Shown piece after piece: positions 1-8,050 of a DNA stretch of 29,071 nt (position 1 is the stretch's first letter; every line of letters starts with the position of its first letter). The translations under genes were made by a program, and so were the position numbers. Under the pieces are notes generated by a model. It had not been told where the DNA came from and did not search any database. It saw only the letters and a list, made by a program, of their open reading frames with translations. The stretch is from NCBI GenBank assembly GCA_937952245.1, contig CALFYS010000123.1, positions 1 to 29,071 of the forward strand, in the 5' to 3' direction. Origin of the DNA: an uncultured Alphaproteobacteria bacterium (GTDB taxonomy: Bacteria > Pseudomonadota > Alphaproteobacteria > Puniceispirillales > UBA1172).

Positions 1-23
1 GCTTCATCCGGATAGGGCGCTTT

Positions 24-896
24 ATGTCAACTGACCAATCATCATCATTCAAAGGTTTGGCCGTCACCGCCACGCCGATTGGCAATTTGGGGGATTTAAC
101 GCCGCGCGCCCATGATATTTTGGCCACGGCCGATATTATTGCTTGTGAAGACACGCGCCACACCGGGCTGTTGTTATCGCGGCTTGGGATCACGCCGAAA
201 AAACTGGCGGCTTACCATGACCACAGCAAAGACCATGTGATCACCGGCCTGATCAATGCCATGAAAGACGGCAAAACCGTAGCCTTGGTCAGCGATGCGG
301 GCACGCCATTGATTTCAGACCCGGGGTATGGGCTTGTTTGTGCCGCGATCAAAGCCAATATTCCCGTGACGCCTTTGCCCGGGGCTTCAGCGGTGTTATC
401 GGCGCTTGCCGCTTCTGGCCTGCCGACCGATAAATTTTATTTTGGCGGCTTCCTTCCTAATAGCGCCAAGAAAAAACGTGATCTGCTGATGGGTTTATCG
501 GTTATCCCGTCCACCCTTGTGTTTTACGAAAGCCCCAAAAGGCTGGCCGCCACCCTTGAGGTGATGATGGAACTCTACCCGCAACGCCAAGCCGTGGTGG
601 CGCGGGAGTTAACAAAATTGCATGAAAGTTTTTATTACGGCACGGTTACTTCTCTTTACCAAGAGCTAAAAGACCAGACGTTAAAAGGTGAAGCTGTTTT
701 GATGCTGGGGCCATTGGAACAAGATGACGCCATCTCCGATGACGATATTGAACAGCGTTTGACCCGAGCCTTGGCCGATGGATATTCCCGCCGTGACGCC
801 AGCCAGATGATCGCCGAACAAACAGGACTTGCGAAGAAAGATATTTATAAGATCGCTATTGCTTTACCTGATCCGTCGCCTGCTGATGACACGTGA
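24..896 (+). CDS. rsmI: 16S rRNA (cytidine-1402-2'-O)-methyltransferase RsmI
   Basis: This 290-residue protein is an SAM-dependent methyltransferase of the tetrapyrrole-methylase fold. The family methylates the 2'-O of C1402 in the decoding centre of 16S rRNA, together with RsmH at the same base. Visible hallmarks are TPIGNLGD at residues 17-24, EDTRHTGLL from residue 42 and SDAGTPLISDPG at about 90-101. Length matches the family (about 280-290). The ATG at 24 lies only 23 bases from the window edge, so its promoter is outside. Its TGA overlaps the GTG start of yraN by four bases, which indicates translational coupling; rsmI-yraN is a common alphaproteobacterial pair. The function is well supported by motifs and neighbours. 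Confidence 0.96.
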   Translation: MSTDQSSSFKGLAVTATPIGNLGDLTPRAHDILATADIIACEDTRHTGLLLSRLGITPKKLAAYHDHSKDHVITGLINAMKDGKTVALVSDAGTPLISDPGYGLVCAAIKANIPVTPLPGASAVLSALAASGLPTDKFYFGGFLPNSAKKKRDLLMGLSVIPSTLVFYESPKRLAATLEVMMELYPQRQAVVARELTKLHESFYYGTVTSLYQELKDQTLKGEAVLMLGPLEQDDAISDDDIEQRLTRALADGYSRRDASQMIAEQTGLAKKDIYKIAIALPDPSPADDT

Positions 897-1291
897 CAAA
901 ACACCAACAAAGAAAACAAGCGGAACAAAAAGGCCGCTGGGCAGAATTATGGGTCAGCGTCATTCTGTTTTTCTGTTTCTACAAGCGGCTTGAGCATCGC
1001 CACCGCAATCCATTTGGTGAAATTGATCTGATCTTCTGTCGCCGTAATCTGTTGCTGTTTGTTGAGGTAAAATATCGCCAAGGTTTGGGGCGACGAAGCC
1101 ACGCTTTTGATGACGTTGAATTGCTGATGCCCCATCCTCGCCAGCGATTAAGGCTGGCTCAAGCCGCCCATTATTATTACAGCCGCCATCCTGAACATCA
1201 TCACAAACAGGTTCGATTTGATCTGGTGGTTGTGCATCCCTCCGGTTGGCTATGGTGGTTTGCCAATAGCATCATGCAAAACGACAAATAA
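893..1291 (+). CDS. yraN: YraN / UPF0102 family nuclease-like protein
   Basis: This 132-residue protein belongs to the UPF0102 (YraN) family, which has a restriction-endonuclease/Holliday-resolvase-like fold and no firmly established cellular role. Family motifs seen are GEIDLI near residue 42 and FVEVKYR near residue 56, the D...ExK pattern of the nuclease core. The start is GTG at 893, overlapping the rsmI stop by four bases. It is slightly longer than usual, with a basic, His-rich C-terminal half. It is probably co-transcribed with rsmI. The family call is firm; nuclease activity is a fold-based inference only. Confidence 0.93.
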   Translation: MTKHQQRKQAEQKGRWAELWVSVILFFCFYKRLEHRHRNPFGEIDLIFCRRNLLLFVEVKYRQGLGRRSHAFDDVELLMPHPRQRLRLAQAAHYYYSRHPEHHHKQVRFDLVVVHPSGWLWWFANSIMQNDK

Positions 1292-1329
1292 TCATCAATT
1301 TTTATGATTTTTGTTGAGTTTTGATCAGC

Positions 1330-1360
1330 ATTCCGTCATCAATAAATGAACGGAATTTCT
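1330..1360 (+). terminator. Possible terminator or leader hairpin after yraN
   Basis: A hairpin can form from ATTCCGTCAT (1330-1339) and ATG-A-ACGGAAT (1346-1356), giving ten pairs with one bulged A and a six-base loop. It is followed by a short T-rich run. It lies between the yraN stop and the Shine-Dalgarno sequence of the BON-domain gene, so it could end the rsmI-yraN transcript or be a 5' leader structure. Confidence 0.4.
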
Positions 1361-1380
1361 ATCGATAAAGGTCCCTGTCA

Positions 1381-2028
1381 ATGGCACTAAAAACTCTGGC
1401 GCTCAAATCAATGTCACCGAAAGCATCATCGCTCTTTTCCATGAAAACGTTGATGTTGCAAATCATGGTTGTGCTTCTGGGGTTGAGCCTTTCGGGTTGT
1501 GTTGGGGCTTTTGCTGGTGTTGGCGCGGCGGCGGTGGCGGCCGGCAATACTGAAAAAGGCTTAGGCACTTCCATTTCTGATGGGGTCATTCGGGTGAAAC
1601 TGGCTGATCGCTTTATCCAATCTGATGCCAATCTTTTCACCAATGTTTCTGTTTCGGTCAATGATGGCGCGGTCTTGCTGACAGGTAATGTTGAAAAGCC
1701 TGAACATAAAGTTGAGGCGACACAATTGGCATGGCAGACCAGAGGCGTGATCGAAGTCATCAATGAGATTGAGATTAACGATAAATCATCCATCAAAGAT
1801 ATTGCCAAAGATTTAGCAGCGGCGGCGCAATTGCGCGCCAAATTGATCGCCGAACAAGGCGTGTCTTCCATTAATTTCTCCGTTGATGTTGTTAATGGTA
1901 CCGTGTTCTTAACGGGCATCGCTTCTTCCGAAGAAGAAATGAACACCGTGGTGGCGCTGGCGCGTGAATTACGATTTGCCACGAATGTTGTGAATTACAT
2001 TCGCGTTTCCGACGACGACCGTGAATAA
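1381..2028 (+). CDS. BON-domain lipoprotein, OsmY/DolP-like
   Basis: This 215-residue exported lipoprotein has two BON domains, at about residues 64-133 and 148-210. Such periplasmic proteins bind phospholipid and support outer-membrane integrity (DolP in E. coli is the best-studied dual-BON relative). A lipobox, LSLSGC, ends at Cys40 after a hydrophobic stretch, followed by a Gly/Ala-rich linker. The start is debatable. ATG 1381 has an AAAGG Shine-Dalgarno nine bases upstream but gives a 20-residue extension before the obvious signal peptide. An internal ATG at 1441 would give an ordinary signal peptide but lacks an obvious ribosome site. The gene is seven bases upstream of gshB, a common alphaproteobacterial arrangement. 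The exact orthologue name is not certain. Confidence 0.9.
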   Translation: MALKTLALKSMSPKASSLFSMKTLMLQIMVVLLGLSLSGCVGAFAGVGAAAVAAGNTEKGLGTSISDGVIRVKLADRFIQSDANLFTNVSVSVNDGAVLLTGNVEKPEHKVEATQLAWQTRGVIEVINEIEINDKSSIKDIAKDLAAAAQLRAKLIAEQGVSSINFSVDVVNGTVFLTGIASSEEEMNTVVALARELRFATNVVNYIRVSDDDRE

Positions 2029-2034
2029 ACCCTG

Positions 2035-2994
2035 ATGTCGCTTCAAGTTGCCATCCAAATGGATCCAATCGCTGGGATTGATATTCGCGGCGATACAACT
2101 TTTGCGCTGGGGCTAGAAGCCCAACGTCGCGGCCATGAGATTTTCATCTATCACCCTGCTGATTTATCCATGGATATGGAAAAGGGACGCTTGCCGAAAA
2201 ATTCCGTATTGGCAACAGGCCAGCGCACCGAATTGATCGACCAGATTGGCAATCATTTCAAGGAAGGCGAAAAAGAACAACGCCGCCTGATCGACAGTGA
2301 TGTGGTGCTGATGCGGCAAGACCCGCCGTTTGATATGCAATATATCACCGCCACCCATCTGTTGGATCATATCCATCCTGAAACACTGGTGGTCAACAAC
2401 CCCACCGAAGTCCGCAACGCGCCGGAAAAATTGCTGATCACCGCTTTTCCTGATCTTTTGCCGCCGACCTTGGTTTCGCGCAATGAAGATGATATTCGTG
2501 CCTTCCGCCGGCAGTATAAAGACATCATTGTCAAACCGCTCTTTGGCAATGGTGGGGCGGGGATTTTCCACATTAAACCTGATGACCATAACCTGTCGTC
2601 ACTTCTGGAAGTGATGTTGGCGCAAGACCGCGCACCCTTGATGATTCAGCAATATCTGCCTGATGTTCGGCAAGGCGATAAGCGGGTTATTTTGGTGGAT
2701 GGTGTCGCGGTGGGCGCTCTCAACCGTTTGCCCGCCGAAGGTGAAGCGCGTTCCAATATGCACGTTGGCGGCACGCCTGCTGAAATCGGGCTTGATGACC
2801 ATGACTACCGCATCGCCGAGGCCATTGGGCCTTTGTTGCGCGATCGCGGATTGCTGTTCACCGGCATTGATGTTATTGGCGGTTACCTGACAGAGATCAA
2901 TGTCACCTCACCAACAGGCTTGCGGGAAATTGAACGGTTCACCGGGGTTAATCTGGCGGTCAATATTTGGGACGCGATTGAATCGAAATGCTGA
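2035..2994 (+). CDS. gshB: Glutathione synthetase
   Basis: This 319-residue ATP-grasp enzyme joins gamma-glutamylcysteine and glycine with ATP hydrolysis to make glutathione in the cytoplasm. The N-terminal family signature DPIAGIDIRGDTT is at residues 10-22, the R-x-D-P-P-F-D-x-x-Y segment is near 86-95, and the central ATP-grasp region carries VKPLFGNGGAGIF. The C-terminal metal-binding segment LTEINVTSPTGLREIE is complete. Length is normal. It begins seven bases after the BON-protein stop with no clear Shine-Dalgarno, so it probably depends on translation of the upstream gene. Its TGA is separated from the convergent yifB stop by one base. Confidence 0.97.
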   Translation: MSLQVAIQMDPIAGIDIRGDTTFALGLEAQRRGHEIFIYHPADLSMDMEKGRLPKNSVLATGQRTELIDQIGNHFKEGEKEQRRLIDSDVVLMRQDPPFDMQYITATHLLDHIHPETLVVNNPTEVRNAPEKLLITAFPDLLPPTLVSRNEDDIRAFRRQYKDIIVKPLFGNGGAGIFHIKPDDHNLSSLLEVMLAQDRAPLMIQQYLPDVRQGDKRVILVDGVAVGALNRLPAEGEARSNMHVGGTPAEIGLDDHDYRIAEAIGPLLRDRGLLFTGIDVIGGYLTEINVTSPTGLREIERFTGVNLAVNIWDAIESKC

Positions 2995-3005
2995 GCTAGC
3001 TTTCG
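2984..3005. terminator. Hairpin spanning the convergent gshB/yifB stop codons
   Basis: CGAAA (2984-2988), a bulged T, GCT (2990-2992), a five-base loop, AGC (2998-3000) and TTTCG (3001-3005) form an eight-pair stem. It covers both stop codons of the convergent genes. There is no T-run on either side, so intrinsic termination is only a possibility; it may just slow exonucleases. Confidence 0.35.
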
Positions 3006-4498
3006 GTGGCAAGCCGCCTGTATTGCAAGGCTTCGGCCAGATGAAAATCTTTTGTCTCTTCATCATTTGCCAAATCCGCGATTGTTCTTGCCACCCGCAA
3101 GACACGATGAAACCCGCGGGCGGAAAGCGCGTTCTTTTCCGCCGCTTGATGCAATAATGCCCGTGACGCCTCATCCAGTTGAATCGTTGCATCAATTTCA
3201 TCGGGGGATAAGTCTGCGTTTAATTTCTGCTGATTACGGCTTGTCTTGGCTTTTTGCTGTGCCGCCATCACCCGCGCGCGAATATCGGCGGATGTTTCCT
3301 GATCGGATTTATCCATCATCATATGGATTGGCACTTCTGGCACTTCGATCAACAGATCAAAGCGATCCAACATCGGCCCTGATATTTTTGATAAATATTG
3401 CTGACTGCATAACGGTGCGCGGGAACACGCCCTTGCGGGATCGCCTAAATATCCGCAACGGCAAGGGTTCATGGCGGCGATCAATTGAAAACGGGCAGGG
3501 TATGTCACGTGATGATTGGCACGGCTGACCACCGCTTTATGGGTTTCGATGGTCTGGCGAAGCGAATCCAGATGCGGCCGTTGCCATTCCGCCAATTCAT
3601 CCAAAAACAAAATGCCGTTATGGGCAAGGCTCACCTCCCCGGGGCGGGCGCGATGCCCACCGCCGACCAAAGCCGCCACCGAAGACGAATGATGCGGATC
3701 ACGAAATGGCCGTTGCCAGATCAGGTTTTCATCATGCAACTGACCCGCAACCGAATGGATCATCGTGACTTCCAAGGCTTCAGCGGCGGAAATTTCAGGC
3801 AATATGCCTGGGAGTCTTGCGGCCAACATTGATTTCCCCGCCCCGGGCGGGCCCATCATCAAGAGATTATGCCCCCCCGCCGCGGTGATTTCCAACACCC
3901 GCCTTGCGGTAAACTGCCCCACCAAATCCGCCATATCCGGCAGCGGTTGAACTGGCGGTTTTGCCCCGGGCGATGGCGGTGCCAACACTTGGTCACCTCT
4001 TAAATGATTGATCAAGGCGGTCAGGCTGGGGGCGGCGATAATTTCAATATCACCCGCGTAAGACGCTTCTATTCCGCGATCATAGGGACAGATCAACCCC
4101 ATGCCTTCAGCCGCCGCGCCAATCGCCGCCGGCAAAACACCAGTAACCGCGGCAATATTGCCGTTCAATGACAATTCCCCCATCACCGCCAAATCTTGGC
4201 ATGAATCTTCAGGCACCAACCCCATGGCCATCATCAAACCCAAAGCAATGGGCAAATCATAATGGGAGCCTTCTTTGTTAATATCAGCAGGGGCAAGATT
4301 GATGGCAATTCGTTTTGGCGGCAAAGCCACACCAATTGATGATAGCGCCGCCCTGACCCGTTCTTTTGATTCCGCCACCGCTTTATCGGCCAGACCAACA
4401 ATGGCAATGCTGGGCATACCGTTGGACAAATGCACTTGGACATCAACGGGGATGGTATCAATGCCGTTAAAGGCCATGGTTCTGATTGAAGATTGCAT
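2996..4498 (-). CDS. yifB: YifB/ComM-family Mg-chelatase-like AAA+ ATPase
   Basis: This 500-residue protein has an N-terminal Lon-protease-like domain (about 1-170), a AAA+ Mg-chelatase domain with Walker A GPPGAGKS at 216-223 and Walker B ILFLDE near 300, a Cys cluster (C-R-C-G-Y-L-G-D...C...C) and a C-terminal helical domain. Characterised relatives (ComM) are hexameric helicases that aid branch migration during natural transformation; the role outside competent species is unclear. I chose ATG 4498 because MQSSIRTMAFNGIDTIPV matches the usual N-terminus. A longer frame to 4564 would need a TTG start and adds 22 unrelated residues. The 81-base gap to the HIT gene is AT-rich and could hold its own promoter. 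Confidence 0.95.
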   Translation of the reverse strand: MQSSIRTMAFNGIDTIPVDVQVHLSNGMPSIAIVGLADKAVAESKERVRAALSSIGVALPPKRIAINLAPADINKEGSHYDLPIALGLMMAMGLVPEDSCQDLAVMGELSLNGNIAAVTGVLPAAIGAAAEGMGLICPYDRGIEASYAGDIEIIAAPSLTALINHLRGDQVLAPPSPGAKPPVQPLPDMADLVGQFTARRVLEITAAGGHNLLMMGPPGAGKSMLAARLPGILPEISAAEALEVTMIHSVAGQLHDENLIWQRPFRDPHHSSSVAALVGGGHRARPGEVSLAHNGILFLDELAEWQRPHLDSLRQTIETHKAVVSRANHHVTYPARFQLIAAMNPCRCGYLGDPARACSRAPLCSQQYLSKISGPMLDRFDLLIEVPEVPIHMMMDKSDQETSADIRARVMAAQQKAKTSRNQQKLNADLSPDEIDATIQLDEASRALLHQAAEKNALSARGFHRVLRVARTIADLANDEETKDFHLAEALQYRRLATES

Positions 4499-4579
4499 TA
4501 TTGATGGACCATTTATACATCTATAGGTTGTATTAAGTGTTACAAATGATCCAAGGGATTGCAATACGGCAATTTTTGA

Positions 4580-4945
4580 TTATCCGCGCTTTGTCAGCAT
4601 AGGGCCAAGGGCATGACCGCCCAACACATGACCGTGCAAATGCGGCACTTCCTGATGGCCATGATCGCCGATATTCACAATCACGCGATAGCCGCCATCG
4701 GCGACACCTGTTGTCTTCGCGGCTTGCGCCAGCCCTCGCACCCAATCCGCCAATTCTTGATCGCTGGCGTTTTCGGCAAAATCCGTCAAATCCGTATAAG
4801 CGCCTTTGGGAATCACCAACACATGGGTATCGGCTTGCGGGTTAATATCAGCAAATGTATAGGTGGTTTCGGTCTGATCAATTTCGGTTGAAGGAATACT
4901 GCCTTCAAGAATCTTGGCGAAAATATTTTCAGGATCATAAGACAT
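4580..4945 (-). CDS. hinT: HIT-family nucleotide hydrolase, HinT-like
   Basis: This 121-residue histidine-triad protein belongs to the Hint branch, enzymes that hydrolyse purine nucleoside phosphoramidates and acyl-adenylates. The catalytic triad is HLHGHVLGG with His102, His104 and His106, preceded by the typical NIGDHGHQEVPHLH segment. The N-terminal IFAKILEGSIPS and the VIPK strand are also family-typical. Length is normal. It follows hisE by 27 bases on the same strand, an arrangement found in several alphaproteobacteria, and probably shares the his transcript. Its physiological substrate is not shown by the sequence. Confidence 0.95.
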   Translation of the reverse strand: MSYDPENIFAKILEGSIPSTEIDQTETTYTFADINPQADTHVLVIPKGAYTDLTDFAENASDQELADWVRGLAQAAKTTGVADGGYRVIVNIGDHGHQEVPHLHGHVLGGHALGPMLTKRG

Positions 4946-4972
4946 CGGATCTTCCCCTTTTGAAAGAATATG

Positions 4973-5308
4973 TTATCGGCTGGCTTTTTCGGCCAAGCCA
5001 GATTGCCCCTGCCGGCGTTCAAGTTCAGCCCATACATCTTGCGCGGTAACGCCAGATGCCGCCATCACCACCAACAGGTGATAGATCAAATCAGCGGCTT
5101 CACGGGTCAGCGCAGGCGCATCGCCTTTGATGGCTTCAATGGAAACTTCGCCCGCTTCTTCGATTAATTTTTTGACGGGCAATTCCGGTGCCGCCGCCAA
5201 TAATTTCGCCGTCCATGATTGATCAGGGCTGTCGCCACGGCGGGCTTCGATCGTGGCGTATAAAGCATCAAGAATATGCTGATTTTCGTGGTCTTGAGAT
5301 GCTGACAT
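4973..5308 (-). CDS. hisE: Phosphoribosyl-ATP pyrophosphatase
   Basis: This 111-residue MazG-fold enzyme hydrolyses phosphoribosyl-ATP to phosphoribosyl-AMP, the second step of histidine synthesis. It is the stand-alone HisE type, not fused to HisI. Typical features are LYATIEARRGDSPDQSWTA, the metal-binding helix segment LIEEAGEVSIEA and EAADLIYHLLV. I chose ATG 5308 because GAGGATGG sits eight bases upstream; ATG 5320 has that sequence abutting it, and the longer frame to 5383 would start with TTG and run into hisF. It lies 40 bases downstream of hisF in the operon. Confidence 0.95.
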   Translation of the reverse strand: MSASQDHENQHILDALYATIEARRGDSPDQSWTAKLLAAAPELPVKKLIEEAGEVSIEAIKGDAPALTREAADLIYHLLVVMAASGVTAQDVWAELERRQGQSGLAEKASR

Positions 5309-5348
5309 GGGTTTATCCATCCTCAATCTTGATGTTTGGGCAAAATCT

Positions 5349-6125
5349 TCAGGCGCAAACACGGTTATCACGGCGCACCGCAATACCGCGATTTTGCATC
5401 ACAGATTTGACTTCATCAACCGTCAATTCACCAAAATGGAAGATCGACGCCGCCAAAACAGCCGAAGCATGGCCATCAATCACCGCGTCTGCCATGTGAT
5501 CGGCATTCCCCGCCCCGCCAGAAGCGATCACCGGAATTGAAACCGCTTGGGAGACCGCCTTTGTTAATTCCAAATCAAAGCCATCTTTGGTGCCATCAGC
5601 ATCCATTGATGTCAGCAGGATTTCACCCGCGCCACGGCGCGCGCCATCCTTTGCCCATTCAATGGCATCAATCCCTGTGGGTGTACGGCCACCATGGGTG
5701 AAGACTTCAAATTTTCCAGCGTCATTACGGCGTGCATCAATCGCCAGCACAACACATTGACTGCCAAAACGAGAGGCAGCACGCGCCAATAAATCAGGGT
5801 CTTTCACCGCAGAAGAATTGACCGAAACTTTATCCGCCCCTGCCAATAACAACGTCCGGTAATCATCCACCGTCCGAACACCGCCGCCAACGGTCAGCGG
5901 CATAAAACATTCCGCCGCCGTCCGGCGCACAACATCATAAATCGTATCGCGTCCTTCATGGCTGGCGGTAATATCCAGAAAACACAATTCATCGGCGCCA
6001 GCGTCATTATAGACTTTCGCCTGTTCAACCGGATCGCCCGCGTCCACCAGATCAACAAAATTAATGCCTTTGACAACACGGCCATTGCTGACATCAAGGC
6101 AAGGGATAACACGGGTCGCTAACAT
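5349..6125 (-). CDS. hisF: Imidazole glycerol phosphate synthase, cyclase subunit
   Basis: This 258-residue (beta-alpha)8 barrel uses ammonia delivered by HisH to convert PRFAR to imidazole glycerol phosphate and AICAR. The catalytic aspartates are present: Asp11 in RVIPCLDV and Asp130 in VLAIDARR. Phosphate-binding loops VGGGVRT and IASGGAG are intact. Length is typical. The start overlaps the hisA stop by seven bases, so translation is probably coupled to hisA. Its partner HisH is encoded two genes upstream in the same operon, which supports a working heterodimer. Confidence 0.98.
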   Translation of the reverse strand: MLATRVIPCLDVSNGRVVKGINFVDLVDAGDPVEQAKVYNDAGADELCFLDITASHEGRDTIYDVVRRTAAECFMPLTVGGGVRTVDDYRTLLLAGADKVSVNSSAVKDPDLLARAASRFGSQCVVLAIDARRNDAGKFEVFTHGGRTPTGIDAIEWAKDGARRGAGEILLTSMDADGTKDGFDLELTKAVSQAVSIPVIASGGAGNADHMADAVIDGHASAVLAASIFHFGELTVDEVKSVMQNRGIAVRRDNRVCA

Positions 6126-6847
6126 GAGGCGGCATCCAATACTGATAAGGCCTCAGCCAGATCAAGACGACCATCATAAATAGCACGGCCTGTGATCACC
6201 CCATCAATGCCGCTGTCATCTTGGGCAAGGGCGGTAATATCATCAATCGAAGCCACCCCGCCAGAGGCGATCACCGGAACGGAGGTTGCCCGTGCCAGAG
6301 CGGCGGTGGCGTCAAGATTAACTCCGGTCAGCGCGCCATCACGGCCAATATCAGTGAAAATCACCGCGGCGACCCCTGAATCTTCAAATCGTTTGACCAA
6401 ATCCAGAACCGGCATATCCGTTGTTTCAATCCAGCCTTCAGCGGCGATCATCCCGCCGCGAGCATCCGCGCCAACGGCGATTTTGCCGGGGAATTCCCGC
6501 GCCGCCTCTTTCACCAATTGCGGGTTTTTCAACGCCGCTGTTCCTAAGATAACACGGCTGATGCCTTGGTTGATCCAATGTTCAACCCCAGCCATATCGC
6601 GGATACCGCCGCCCAATTGCACCGGCAAACCTGCTTTTAAAATTGATGCCACCGCATCACGATTAACCGCTTGGCCTTCAACAGCACCGTCCAAATCCAC
6701 CACGTGAATCCAACGGCAGCCCGCGGCGACAAATTCTTCAGCCTGCGCGCCCGGGTCTTCGTTATAGGTGGTGAGCTTTTCAAAATCACCATAAAGAAGG
6801 CGAACACAAGCCCCATTTTTTATATCAATGGCGGGGTAGAGATTCAT
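6119..6847 (-). CDS. hisA: ProFAR isomerase HisA
   Basis: This 242-residue (beta-alpha)8 barrel isomerises ProFAR to PRFAR, the substrate of HisF/HisH. Catalytic Asp8 (YPAIDIKNG) and Asp128 (AVGADAR) are present, as are both phosphate loops (LGGGIRD and IASGGV). The ATG at 6847 overlaps the stop of the upstream GNAT gene in an ATGA arrangement, and its own stop overlaps hisF. HisA is therefore translationally embedded between a non-histidine gene and hisF. Length and motifs are entirely normal. Confidence 0.98.
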   Translation of the reverse strand: MNLYPAIDIKNGACVRLLYGDFEKLTTYNEDPGAQAEEFVAAGCRWIHVVDLDGAVEGQAVNRDAVASILKAGLPVQLGGGIRDMAGVEHWINQGISRVILGTAALKNPQLVKEAAREFPGKIAVGADARGGMIAAEGWIETTDMPVLDLVKRFEDSGVAAVIFTDIGRDGALTGVNLDATAALARATSVPVIASGGVASIDDITALAQDDSGIDGVITGRAIYDGRLDLAEALSVLDAASC

Positions 6848-7380
6848 TTGATTTCCTTAAAATAATAATAACCCGGGATATATTCATCATCGACCAGCGC
6901 GTATTTTGGATGCGTGCCAAAACGGACATACCCCGCGCCTTCATACCGGCGGATCGCGCTATCTTGGGTGGCGCGAACATCCAAGGTGATGGTTTTAAAC
7001 CCTTCACTGCGGGAAAAAGCTTCGGCTTCATCCAACATCCCCGGGGCAAGACCATGACCGCGCGCCCAAGGCGCCACAAAGAACGTTGTCAATTGGCAGG
7101 TAAATTTCTGCGCTTCGTTATTTTTAGGCGGGCGAACAATCTGGCAAGACGACGCCACCACGCCATCAATCCGGCCAACAATCAGCACCCGTTCTGGGAT
7201 TAACATCACCCCCCGCCAATAATCTTCAAGCAATTTGCGGGCAGGCGGTTTCAGCCAACCAAAACCACCACCATCTTCAATGGCGACTTCGGTGGCATCA
7301 CAAAGTTCATGCAAATCACCATTTTCAAGATTGGTGATGGTCTCAACTGATACTTTTGGTTTGCGCGTTGTTTCAGGCAT
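6844..7380 (-). CDS. GNAT-family N-acetyltransferase inside the his operon
   Basis: This 178-residue protein has the GNAT fold. The acetyl-CoA pyrophosphate loop is seen as FFVAPWARGHGLAPGM, with R107-G-H-G-L-A at 107-112. It is followed by LDVRATQDSAIRRYEGAGYVRFG, the typical motif B helix and strand. The first 60 residues are less conserved and may bind the acceptor. I chose ATG 7380, preceded by AAGAGA about five bases upstream; the longer frame to 7410 needs a TTG start inside hisH. It begins 17 bases after the hisH stop and ends in an ATGA overlap with hisA. It is not a known histidine-pathway enzyme; the acceptor is unknown (amino acid, protein N-terminus or small molecule). Confidence 0.9.
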   Translation of the reverse strand: MPETTRKPKVSVETITNLENGDLHELCDATEVAIEDGGGFGWLKPPARKLLEDYWRGVMLIPERVLIVGRIDGVVASSCQIVRPPKNNEAQKFTCQLTTFFVAPWARGHGLAPGMLDEAEAFSRSEGFKTITLDVRATQDSAIRRYEGAGYVRFGTHPKYALVDDEYIPGYYYFKEIK

Positions 7381-7397
7381 CGTGATCTCTTGAATAA

Positions 7398-8048
7398 TTA
7401 AGGCTTCCAATTAAGCCAGTTTGTCAGCAAGCGTTGGCCAATATCTTGACTTTTTTCAGGGTGGAATTGCATTCCAACCATATTCTGCTTTCCAATTGCG
7501 GCAACAACACGGCCACCGTAATCCGATGTTGCGAGCAATTGATCATCCACCCCTGAGGTCAGGTGATAACTATGGACAAAGTAAACAGCATCGCCCGTAT
7601 TCACCCCATCAAACACAGGGTGGGATTGTTCAAGATTAAGGCCATTCCATCCCATATGCGGAATCTTCAACGGTTGATCGGCATCTTGCTTGGGGTCAAG
7701 TTTATCAACATCGCCTTTGATCCAGCCAAAGCCAGCGGTGACGCCATCTTCCATGCCGCGTTCAGCCATCAATTGCATCCCGACACAAATCCCCAAAAAC
7801 GGGCGTGCTTTTTCAATAACCGCTTCTTCCAGAACAGCCTTCATCCCATCCACTTGGGCTAAACCCTTGGCGCAATCGGCATAAGCCCCAACACCGGGCA
7901 AAACGATATAATCGGCAGCGGCAACCCGGCCGGCATCATTGGTCAGAAAACAATCATGGGGCAAGCCTGCACCCGCAACAGCAGTTTTAAGCGATTGCAA
8001 CACGGAATGCAGATTGCCGGACCCATAATCGATCACAGCAACTTGCAT
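7398..8048 (-). CDS. hisH: Imidazole glycerol phosphate synthase, glutaminase subunit
   Basis: This 216-residue class I glutamine amidotransferase hydrolyses glutamine and channels ammonia to HisF. The catalytic triad is visible: Cys88 in FLGICVGMQ, and His196 and Glu198 in MQFHPEKS. The N-terminal IDYGSGNLHSV and the PHMGWN segment are family signatures. The start lies two bases after the hisB stop, so the two are coupled. Length is typical. It is a complete, apparently functional partner for the hisF product downstream. Confidence 0.98.
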   Translation of the reverse strand: MQVAVIDYGSGNLHSVLQSLKTAVAGAGLPHDCFLTNDAGRVAAADYIVLPGVGAYADCAKGLAQVDGMKAVLEEAVIEKARPFLGICVGMQLMAERGMEDGVTAGFGWIKGDVDKLDPKQDADQPLKIPHMGWNGLNLEQSHPVFDGVNTGDAVYFVHSYHLTSGVDDQLLATSDYGGRVVAAIGKQNMVGMQFHPEKSQDIGQRLLTNWLNWKP

Positions 8049-8050
8049 GG

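Noticed and set aside
1359..1982. 207-residue open frame antisense to the BON lipoprotein gene
   Set aside because: It is Ser/Thr/Ala-rich shadow coding with no motif and no ribosome site, fully opposite a well-supported gene.
3505..3512. TCACGTGA core resembling a third parS site inside yifB
   Set aside because: Only the central eight bases match; the flanks (TATG and TGAT) match parS at two of eight positions, too few for ParB binding.
6192..6707. 171-residue open frame antisense to hisA
   Set aside because: Low-complexity Pro/Ser/Ala-rich composition typical of a reverse shadow; hisA has all catalytic residues.
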